A DNA stretch of 5,360 nt from Acidobacteriota bacterium (lineage in GTDB: Bacteria > Acidobacteriota > Thermoanaerobaculia > Thermoanaerobaculales > Thermoanaerobaculaceae): positions 1-5,360 of the forward strand of contig JAJXUY010000138.1 of NCBI GenBank assembly GCA_021782525.1. The letters are read 5' to 3'. Numbering within the stretch: the first letter of the stretch is position 1; each line of letters begins with the position of its first letter. Below are positions 1 to 4,493 of the stretch, in pieces. A program made the translations under genes and the position numbers. The notes under the pieces are model-generated. The model searched no databases and was not told where the DNA came from. It saw only the letters and a program-made list of their open reading frames with translations.

Positions 1-32
1 TCCTGGTACACCGGGTGGATCCCTTCCTTCAT
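1..32 (-). CDS. rpmE: 50S ribosomal protein L31 (N-terminal fragment)
   Basis: Only the first ten codons of this minus-strand gene are in the window; the rest lies beyond base 1. Reading from the ATG at 32-30 gives MKEGIHPVYQ. This matches the start of bacterial L31, which typically opens with M-K-x-x-I-H-P-x-Y followed by the stretch leading into the zinc-binding or zinc-free segment. A GGAGG Shine-Dalgarno (plus-strand CCTCC at 38-42) sits 5 nt before the ATG and supports this start. L31 is a small protein of the large ribosomal subunit. Whether this copy is the zinc-binding (CxxC) or the zinc-free type cannot be seen. It is transcribed divergently from the Crp/Fnr gene, with 145 bp between the two starts. 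The call rests on ten residues plus a good ribosome binding site and promoter, so it is probable rather than certain. Confidence 0.72.
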   Translation of the reverse strand, partial: MKEGIHPVYQ

Positions 33-72
33 ACGAGCCTCCGCGCCCCGACCGACGACAACAGGGCAGGAA

Positions 73-101
73 ACTATACACCGGGGCGGCCGGCCGCACA
101 A
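73..101 (-). promoter_or_regulatory. Sigma-70-type promoter for the divergent rpmE gene
   Basis: On the minus strand, TTGTGC (plus-strand GCACAA, 96-101) and TATAGT (plus-strand ACTATA, 73-78) are separated by exactly 17 bp. The -10 matches the TATAAT consensus at 5 of 6 bases and the -35 keeps the TTG core. Transcription would begin near base 66, leaving a leader of about 34 nt containing the GGAGG site. In such GC-rich DNA, a TATA-type hexamer at the right distance from a start is unlikely to be chance. The same bases on the plus strand (TATACA, 75-80) give a poorer -10, so the minus reading is preferred. Confidence 0.6.
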
Positions 102-162
102 GGGGACGCGCCGGCGGCGTTCCCCGGGCGTCTCCCGCCGCCCGGTCGCCGGACGCGGTCTA

Positions 163-175
163 TGCCACACTGGCA
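163..175. repeat. Short inverted repeat just before the regulator gene
   Basis: TGCCA-CAC-TGGCA is a perfect 5-bp inverted repeat with a 3-bp centre, ending 2 bp before the first possible GTG start. It could be an operator for the gene behind it. Its odd spacing is unlike the even-spaced palindromes bound by Crp/Fnr dimers, so autoregulation by the encoded protein is not supported. A chance 13-bp palindrome in GC-rich DNA is quite possible. Confidence 0.25.
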
Positions 176-177
176 CG

Positions 178-912
178 GTGACCCGAGTCGGAGAGCCCGG
201 ACCGGTGGAGGCGCTCGCCTCGTCGCCGCTCTTCGCGGGGCTCGACCGCGAGGCGCTGGCGGCGGTGCTCGCGGCGGCGCGCGAGCGCGCGGTCGAGGAC
301 GGCGAGACGGCGTTTCGCGAGGGCGAGCCGGCGGATTCGTTCTGCGTCGTCGCGGCGGGCCGGCTCAAACTCACCCAGGTCGGCCCCGAGGGGCACGAGG
401 TGATCCTGCGCTTCGTCGGCCCGGGGGAGGCGGCCGCCGCGCTCGCGGTGTTCGACGGGACGACGTACCCGGGCACGGCGTCGGCCGTCGGTCCCACACG
501 GGTGCTCCTCTGGTCGCGCGTCGAGTTGCAGCTCTTGCTGGGCCGTCATCCCGCGCTGGCGCTCAACCTCCTGCGGCTGCTCTCCGAGCGGCTGCGCGAG
601 GTGCAGGAGCGCTTCCGCGAGCTCGCCACCGAGCGCGTCGCCCGGCGCATCGCCCGCGCGCTCCTCCGCCTCGTGCGCCAGGCGGGGCGCCAGGTCGAGG
701 ACGGGGTGCTGATCGACATGCCGTTGTCGCGCCAGAACCTCGCCGAGATGACGGGAGCGACGCTGTTCACGGTGAGCCGCACCCTCTCCGAGTGGGAGGC
801 TCGCGGGATCATCAGCAGCGGGCGCGAGCGTGTCGTGGTCACGCGTCCGCACGCGCTGGTCGCGATCGCCGAGGACCTCCCGTCCGCTACGCCCGGCGAT
901 GAGCGCCCCTGA
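178..912 (+). CDS. Crp/Fnr-family transcriptional regulator, probably NO-responsive
   Basis: Cytoplasmic DNA-binding regulator of about 244 residues, the usual length for the family. Residues 17-110 form the cyclic-nucleotide-binding-type beta-roll (SSPLFAGL opening, EGEPADSFCVVAAGRLKL core). Residues 112-145 are the dimerisation helix, and 150-225 a winged helix-turn-helix with LSRQNLAEMTGATLFTVSR at 183-201. The roll lacks the arginine of a cAMP-binding cassette (YPGTASA at 97-103), and the protein has a single cysteine (C56), so neither a cAMP-binding Crp nor a 4Fe-4S Fnr is likely. That leaves the Dnr/NnrR-like group, whose members often control NO reductases. The gene lies upstream of a hemerythrin-like/NO reductase pair that carries an NnrR-type palindrome. 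The GTG at 178 has no ribosome binding site. An in-frame GTG at 205 (residue 10) is preceded by GGAGAG at 190-195 with 9 nt spacing and starts right before the conserved domain, so the true product may be 235 residues. The frame stays open upstream to base 1 but contains no ATG, GTG or TTG before 178. The NO-sensing role is inferred from context. Confidence 0.9.
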   Translation: MTRVGEPGPVEALASSPLFAGLDREALAAVLAAARERAVEDGETAFREGEPADSFCVVAAGRLKLTQVGPEGHEVILRFVGPGEAAAALAVFDGTTYPGTASAVGPTRVLLWSRVELQLLLGRHPALALNLLRLLSERLREVQERFRELATERVARRIARALLRLVRQAGRQVEDGVLIDMPLSRQNLAEMTGATLFTVSRTLSEWEARGIISSGRERVVVTRPHALVAIAEDLPSATPGDERP

Positions 913-917
913 CCGCG

Positions 918-1080
918 AGGTGAAGAACTCACAGTGAAGAGCGAAGAGTTGAAGTAGAGGGTGAAAGGGAAGAGGTAAAAAGGGAAAGGGAAGACGGAAA
1001 CAGCAGTGCACGCACCTGCCGTGCTCTTCCTTTGCCCTTTCCCCTTTTCCCTTTGACCGTCTTGTCAACTCTTCACCTTC
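918..1080. repeat. Long imperfect inverted repeat with purine/pyrimidine-biased arms
   Basis: The gap after the regulator gene (913-1141) has no credible gene and is visibly less GC-rich than its surroundings. Its left part (918-997) is almost all A and G; its right part (1021-1080) is mostly C and T and folds back on it. Matching blocks include 918-926 with 1070-1078 (AGGTGAAGA/TCTTCACCT), 943-952 with 1065-1074 (GAAGAGTTGA/TCAACTCTTC), 964-971 with 1047-1054 (AAAGGGAA/TTCCCTTT) and 982-990 with 1035-1043 (GGGAAAGGG/CCCTTTCCC). The first two pairings share bases on the right arm, so they are alternatives or the remains of a duplication. The apex holds its own hairpin (GCAGTGC 1003-1009, GCACCTGC 1012-1019). 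It could be an inserted dispersed repeat, a transcription end for the regulator gene, or an unusual-DNA element. The base composition suggests it came from elsewhere. Confidence 0.7.
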
Positions 1081-1107
1081 ACGACCCACGAACCCACCGC
1101 TCTTGCT

Positions 1108-1135
1108 GACCACGGACCACTGACCACGGTCCACC
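1108..1135. repeat. Tandem repeat, four 7-bp GACCACN units
   Basis: Four consecutive units read GACCACG, GACCACT, GACCACG and GTCCACC, a clean 7-bp period with one internal substitution in the last unit. The reverse strand reads as GTGGTC repeats. It lies between the long inverted repeat and the operator-like palindrome. GTGGTCAGTGGTC-type repeats are, from memory, scattered through many unrelated bacterial genomes, so this is probably part of the same dispersed element as the inverted repeat. No coding function is apparent. Confidence 0.65.
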
Positions 1136-1141
1136 GTCTCT

Positions 1142-1155
1142 TTGCGCTGGCGCAA
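1142..1155. promoter_or_regulatory. NnrR/Crp-Fnr-type operator palindrome
   Basis: TTGCG-CTGG-CGCAA is a perfect 14-bp palindrome (arms TTGCGC/GCGCAA). The form TTGCG-N4-CGCAA is the type of site reported for NnrR, the NO-responsive Crp/Fnr regulator of nitrite and NO reductase genes in Rhodobacter. It sits 47 bp before the hemerythrin-like gene, and its centre (1148.5) is about 41.5 bp before a start near 1190, the class II activation distance for Crp/Fnr proteins. The likely binder is the regulator encoded just upstream, which is an inference from proximity and family. Confidence 0.65.
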
Positions 1156-1177
1156 CGACGCCGCCCGGCGGGGGCCG

Positions 1178-1183
1178 TACCGT
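1178..1183 (+). promoter_or_regulatory. -10 candidate of the hemerythrin-norZ operon
   Basis: TACCGT keeps the three most conserved -10 bases (T, A and final T). With initiation near 1190-1191, the palindrome at 1142-1155 covers the -35 position, as expected for a promoter that lacks its own -35 and depends on an activator. The leader would be only about 12 nt, just enough for the GGAGA ribosome binding site at 1191-1195 ahead of the ATG at 1203. The hexamer alone is weak; the geometry is what supports it. Confidence 0.4.
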
Positions 1184-1202
1184 CGCCGCCGGAGAGCCGG
1201 AG

Positions 1203-1985
1203 ATGATCGAGCCAAACCCGCTGCTCACGGTCGCCGAGGTGCTGCAACGCTGGCCGCAGCTGACGCAGCTGTTCCTCGAGCGGCGGCTCGCCTGCCCGGG
1301 CTGCGCGATGGCGCCGTTCGACACCGTGCGCGAGGTCGCCTCGGCGTACGGGATCGACCTCGCCGGCCTGCTCGAGGAGATGAACCGCGCGGCCGCAGGT
1401 GGCCCGCGGCGGGCGCGGCTCGACGGAAAGGAGAGCGAGATGACCCCGACGGAGACGTTGAAGCACGAGCATCAGATCATCCAGTTGGTCCTCAACGGGG
1501 CGGAGCGGGAGGCCGCCGCGATCCGGGGCGGCGCCCCGGTCAACGGCGAGGCGGTCGAGAAGATGGTGGACTTCTTCCGCACCTTCGTCGACCGCTGCCA
1601 CCACGGCAAGGAGGAGAAGCACCTCTTCCCGGCGCTGGTCGCGAAGGGGTTCTCCCCCGAGGCTGGCCCCGTCGCGGTGATGCTGCACGAGCACGAGCAG
1701 GGGCGCGCCGCGGTGCGGGCGATCGCCGCCGCGCTGCCGGGGGCGAAGGCCGGCGACGCCGGTCAGGCGGCGGCGCTGGCGGACGCGCTCGCCGCCTACG
1801 TCGAACTGTTGCGCGGCCACATCTTCAAGGAGAACAACGTGCTCTTCCCGATGGCCGAGCAGGTGTTGCCCGACGCGGAGCAGAGCGGGCTCGCCGAGCG
1901 GTTCGAGGAGGTCGAGAACGAGGAGATCGGCCAGGGCGTGCACGAGCGCTACCACGCGCTGGCGCACGAGCTGGCGGGGGTGTAA
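1203..1985 (+). CDS. DUF1858-hemerythrin-like fusion protein
   Basis: Predicted soluble protein of 260 residues in two parts. Residues 6-63 match the DUF1858 family: a small helical domain with LLTVAEVLQRWP, then a CPGC motif (C31, C34) in ACPGCAMAPFDTV. Residues 80-258 are a hemerythrin-like four-helix domain. Likely di-iron ligands are H88/H90 (LKHEH), H134 and E138 (HHGKEEKHLFP), H162 (LHEHEQGR), and H206 and E210 (HIFKENNVLFP). Hemerythrin-like proteins bind O2 or NO or serve in repair of iron centres (the Ric/YtfE type). DUF1858 resembles, but is not the same as, the ScdA N-terminal domain of Ric proteins. The ATG at 1203 has GGAGA at 1191-1195. A second strong start lies inside at 1440 (Met80), exactly at the domain border. 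The gene is followed after 97 bp by the NO reductase gene, probably in one transcript, which suggests NO binding, NO delivery or repair of nitrosative damage. The domain assignment is firm; the function is inferred. Confidence 0.9.
   Translation: MIEPNPLLTVAEVLQRWPQLTQLFLERRLACPGCAMAPFDTVREVASAYGIDLAGLLEEMNRAAAGGPRRARLDGKESEMTPTETLKHEHQIIQLVLNGAEREAAAIRGGAPVNGEAVEKMVDFFRTFVDRCHHGKEEKHLFPALVAKGFSPEAGPVAVMLHEHEQGRAAVRAIAAALPGAKAGDAGQAAALADALAAYVELLRGHIFKENNVLFPMAEQVLPDAEQSGLAERFEEVENEEIGQGVHERYHALAHELAGV
1427..1442 (+). promoter_or_regulatory. Internal ribosome binding site and start at the domain border
   Basis: AAAGGAG (1427-1433) lies 6 nt before an in-frame ATG at 1440-1442, which is Met80 of the fusion. 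It is a better Shine-Dalgarno than the one at the gene's own start. Translation from here would give a free hemerythrin-like protein of 181 residues starting MTPTETLKHEH, a typical beginning for stand-alone members of that family. The linker before it (residues 62-79) is Gly/Arg/Ala-rich and unlike a folded domain. Confidence 0.5.
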
Positions 1986-2003
1986 CGGCGCCCAGGGGCG
2001 CCG
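1986..2003 (+). other. Stem-loop directly after the hemerythrin-like gene
   Basis: CGGCGCC (1986-1992) and GGCGCCG (1997-2003) form a perfect 7-bp stem with a CAGG loop, beginning at the base after the TAA stop. There is no T run behind it, so it looks more like an mRNA-stabilising or partial-termination hairpin between two operon genes than a full terminator. Further along the 97-bp gap, a smaller hairpin GCCGC-GAA-GCGGC lies at 2047-2059. Given the high GC, some pairing is expected by chance. Confidence 0.4.
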
Positions 2004-2070
2004 GCGCCGCCGGGGCGGGACCCGGCGCGCGCAGGAGCGTGCCGCCGCCGCGAAGCGGCCGGCAGGGAGG

Positions 2071-2078
2071 GGAGGAGG
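2071..2078 (+). promoter_or_regulatory. Ribosome binding site deciding the NO reductase start
   Basis: GGAGGAGG lies 4 nt before a GTG at 2083 and 7 nt before the ATG at 2086, both in the same frame. The spacing and the better codon favour the ATG at 2086. Confidence 0.75.
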
Positions 2079-2085
2079 AACGGTG

Positions 2086-4398
2086 ATGTCATCGCATGGG
2101 GAGAGCGGGAGCGGCACGCGCCGCGTCTGGATCGCCCTCGGGGTGGTCGTGTTCGGGTCGCTGGCGGTGCTCGGCTACTTCGGGCACGAGATCTACCTGC
2201 AGGCGCCGCCGGTGCCGAACCGGGTGGTCACGACGGACGGCCGGGTGCTGTGGACGAACGCCGACATTAAGGACGGCCAGAACGTCTGGCAGTCGATCGG
2301 CGGGCAGGAGGTCGGGACGGTGTGGGGGCACGGCGCGTACGTCGCCCCGGACTGGTCGGCGGACTGGTTGCACCGCGAGGCCGTCTTCATCCTCGACCGC
2401 TGGGCCGAGGCGGCGCGCGGCACCGCGTACGCGGCGCTCGACCCCGAGACCAAGGCCGCGCTGCGGGAACGGCTGGCGGTCGAGCTGCGGCGCAACACGT
2501 ATGACCCGGCCAGCGGCGACCTGGTCGTGTCCCCCGACCGGGCGGCGGCGATCGCGGCGGTGTCGGCGCACTACGCGGCGCTGTTCGGCGACGCGCCCGC
2601 GCTCGCCAAGGAGCGGGACGCGTACGCGATGCCGCCCGACACGATCAAGACGCCGAAGCGGCAGAACGAGCTCAACGCCTTCTTCTTCTGGGCCGCCTGG
2701 GCGTGCACGACGGACCGGCCCGGCCAGACGGTGACGTACACCAACAACTGGCCGCCCGAGCGCCTGGTCGGCAACCGCCCGGCGCCGTCGCTGATCATCT
2801 GGACCGGGGTGAGCGTGATCGCGCTGCTCGCCGGGATCGGGGCGCTGTCGTGGCGGATGGCGGTCGAGCGCCGCAAGGGCACGGGCGAAGAGCCGGCGCC
2901 GGAGTCGGACCCGCTGCTGGAGATCGAGCCGACGCCGTCGATGCGCGCCACGCTCAAGTACTTCTGGACCGCGGCTGCGCTCCTGCTCGTGCAGGTGCTG
3001 CTCGGCGCCGTGACGGCGCACTACGCGGTCGAGGGGACCGGCTTCTACGGCATCCCGCTCGCCCGCTGGCTGCCGTACGCGGTGACGCGGACGTGGCACC
3101 TGCAGCTCGGAATCTTCTGGATCGCGACCACCTGGCTGGCCACCGGGCTGTTCGTGGCGCCCGCGGTGTCCGGCCACGAGCCGAAAGGGCAGCGGGCGCT
3201 GGTCAACGTCCTCTGGGTGTGCCTGCTCGTGATCGTGGTCGGCTCGATGGCCGGCCAGTGGCTCGGGGTCCGGCAGCGGCTCGGCCTGGTCACCAACTTC
3301 TGGTTCGGCCACCAGGGGTACGAGTACGTCGACCTCGGCCGCTTCTGGCAACTGTTCCTCTTCGCCGGTCTCGTGATCTGGCTCGCGCTGATGGGCCGGG
3401 CGATGGCACCGGCGCTGGCGAAGCCGGGGAGGAACCGCCAGCTCCTCGGCCTCTTCTTCGTCTCGACGGCGGCGATCGCGCTGTTCTACGGCGCCGGCCT
3501 GATGTGGGGCCGCCAGACCAACCTGGCGATCGCCGAGTACTGGCGCTGGTGGGTCGTGCACCTCTGGGTCGAGGGGTTCTTCGAGGTGTTCGCCACCGTC
3601 GTGATCGCCTTCCTGTTCACCCGCATGGGGCTGCTGCGCGTCGAGACGGCCACAGTGGCCGTGCTCTTCTCGACCACGGTGTTCCTCAGCGGCGGCATCA
3701 TCGGGACGTTCCACCACCTCTACTTCTCCGGCACGCCGACCGCGATCCTCGCGCTCGGCGCCAGCTTCAGCGCGCTCGAGGTGGTGCCGCTCGTGCTGAT
3801 CGGGTTCGAGGGGTACGGCAACTTCGCGCTGGCGAAGGCGCGGCCGTGGGTGGCGGCCTACAAGTGGCCGATCTACTTCTTCGTCGCGGTGGCGTTCTGG
3901 AACCTGGTCGGGGCCGGCCTGTTCGGCTTCCTCATCAACCCCCCGATCGCGCTCTACTACATGCAGGGGCTCAACACCACGCCGCTGCACGGGCACGCCG
4001 CGCTGTTCGGGGTCTACGGCATGCTCGGGATCGGCCTCATGCTCTTCTGCATGCGCCTGCTGGCCGCGCGCCGGACGTGGCGGACGAAGGCGCTGGCGGT
4101 CGCGTTCTGGGGGGTGAACATCGGCCTGGCGCTGATGTGCCTGCTCAGCCTGCTCCCGGTCGGCCTGATGCAGACCTGGGCCAGCGTCTCGCACGGGATG
4201 TGGTACGCCCGCTCGGCGGAGTTCAGCCAGACCTCGGCGATGAACACGTTCCGCTGGCTGCGGGTGATCGGCGACACGGTGTTCTCGGTCGGCGTGCTGG
4301 CGCTGGCGTGGTTCGTCGCCGGCCTGGCGACCGGCTGGTCGCTCGAGAAGCGGCCCGGCGAGCCACCGAGTCTGGCGCCGATCGCTCCGGCGCGGTGA
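2086..4398 (+). CDS. norZ: Quinol-dependent nitric oxide reductase (qNOR)
   Basis: Inner-membrane enzyme reducing 2 NO to N2O with electrons from the quinol pool, for denitrification or NO detoxification. The length, 770 residues, is usual for the single-subunit form. Numbers below count from the GTG at 2083; subtract one for the ATG start. An N-terminal helix (about 14-36) is followed by a periplasmic domain (37-235) of the NorC-like fold without a CxxCH haem c motif, as expected for a quinol enzyme, ending in the conserved NELNAFFFWAAWACTT and TYTNNWPPE blocks. The NorB-like haem-copper-oxidase-type core then spans about 236-750. Visible ligands are H339 (RTWHLQLG) and H638 for low-spin haem b, H636 (HGHAALFGVYG) for haem b3, and H493, H544, H545 plus E497 (HLWVEGFFE, GTFHHLYF) for the non-haem iron; E501 is also kept. 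These align with the Geobacillus qNOR ligands as I remember them. All key residues are present, so the enzyme should be active. It sits downstream of the hemerythrin-like gene, probably under the same NO-responsive promoter. Confidence 0.97.
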   Translation: MSSHGESGSGTRRVWIALGVVVFGSLAVLGYFGHEIYLQAPPVPNRVVTTDGRVLWTNADIKDGQNVWQSIGGQEVGTVWGHGAYVAPDWSADWLHREAVFILDRWAEAARGTAYAALDPETKAALRERLAVELRRNTYDPASGDLVVSPDRAAAIAAVSAHYAALFGDAPALAKERDAYAMPPDTIKTPKRQNELNAFFFWAAWACTTDRPGQTVTYTNNWPPERLVGNRPAPSLIIWTGVSVIALLAGIGALSWRMAVERRKGTGEEPAPESDPLLEIEPTPSMRATLKYFWTAAALLLVQVLLGAVTAHYAVEGTGFYGIPLARWLPYAVTRTWHLQLGIFWIATTWLATGLFVAPAVSGHEPKGQRALVNVLWVCLLVIVVGSMAGQWLGVRQRLGLVTNFWFGHQGYEYVDLGRFWQLFLFAGLVIWLALMGRAMAPALAKPGRNRQLLGLFFVSTAAIALFYGAGLMWGRQTNLAIAEYWRWWVVHLWVEGFFEVFATVVIAFLFTRMGLLRVETATVAVLFSTTVFLSGGIIGTFHHLYFSGTPTAILALGASFSALEVVPLVLIGFEGYGNFALAKARPWVAAYKWPIYFFVAVAFWNLVGAGLFGFLINPPIALYYMQGLNTTPLHGHAALFGVYGMLGIGLMLFCMRLLAARRTWRTKALAVAFWGVNIGLALMCLLSLLPVGLMQTWASVSHGMWYARSAEFSQTSAMNTFRWLRVIGDTVFSVGVLALAWFVAGLATGWSLEKRPGEPPSLAPIAPAR

Positions 4399-4408
4399 TG
4401 GGCGCTGG

Positions 4409-4444
4409 CACCTCCGGCCCCGCCGCCGTGCGGGGCCGGAGGTG
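4409..4444 (+). terminator. Strong hairpin terminator after norZ
   Basis: CACCTCCGGCCCCG (4409-4422) pairs perfectly with CGGGGCCGGAGGTG (4431-4444), a 14-bp stem with an 8-nt loop, beginning 11 nt after the norZ stop. No T tract follows (ACCGGGGTCG), so it is not a classical intrinsic terminator. Such T-less hairpins are common behind genes in GC-rich bacteria and may act with Rho or protect the 3' end. It marks the end of the operon and separates it from the outer-membrane gene. Confidence 0.75.
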
Positions 4445-4479
4445 ACCGGGGTCGCACGCAGCGCCGCGGGACGTCCACG

Positions 4480-4485
4480 TACAAT
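4480..4485 (+). promoter_or_regulatory. -10 element close to the outer-membrane gene start
   Basis: TACAAT matches the TATAAT consensus at 5 of 6 bases and ends 8 nt before the ATG at 4494. Transcription would begin at about 4492-4494, giving a leaderless or near-leaderless mRNA. This fits the lack of any Shine-Dalgarno in the CCTGCAG before the ATG. No convincing -35 is seen at 16-18 bp upstream. Confidence 0.5.
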
Positions 4486-4493
4486 GCCTGCAG

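Noticed and set aside
75..80. TATACA as a plus-strand -10 for the regulator gene
   Set aside because: It lacks the conserved final T and a -35; the same bases make a better minus-strand -10 (TATAGT) at 17 bp from TTGTGC.
7..85. Direct repeat TACACCGGG at 7-15 and 77-85
   Set aside because: It is only 9 bp; the first copy is inside the L31 coding sequence and the second flanks its promoter, so chance is likely.
15..902. Long plus-strand frame of 295 codons overlapping the regulator gene
   Set aside because: The translation is Arg/Gly/Pro/Ala-rich low complexity typical of an out-of-frame reading of GC-rich DNA; the regulator frame has recognisable domains.
913..1141. CRISPR array or small RNA gene in the repeat island
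   Set aside because: There are no regularly spaced identical repeats with unique spacers; the tandem units are only 7 bp. No promoter or terminator typical of a small RNA could be seen.
160..1215. Minus-strand frame running through the repeat island (including a WSVVS-like stretch)
   Set aside because: It spans both the regulator antisense and the repeat with no domain; the peptide simply reads the purine/pyrimidine and GACCACN repeats.
1809..1822. TTGCG-CGGC-CACAT, nearly a second NnrR-type site
   Set aside because: It lies inside the hemerythrin coding sequence at the metal-ligand helix (LLRGHIF) and is asymmetric; the bases are explained by the protein.
2089..4194. 701-codon minus-strand frame opposite norZ
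   Set aside because: It is rich in Arg, Glu, His, Pro and Asp with no recognisable domain; it is the antisense shadow of a conserved membrane enzyme in GC-rich codons.
4409..4444. Possible attachment site or inverted terminal repeat after norZ
   Set aside because: The 14-bp stem has an 8-nt loop and lies right behind a stop codon, which fits a transcript-end hairpin; no integrase or transposase is nearby.
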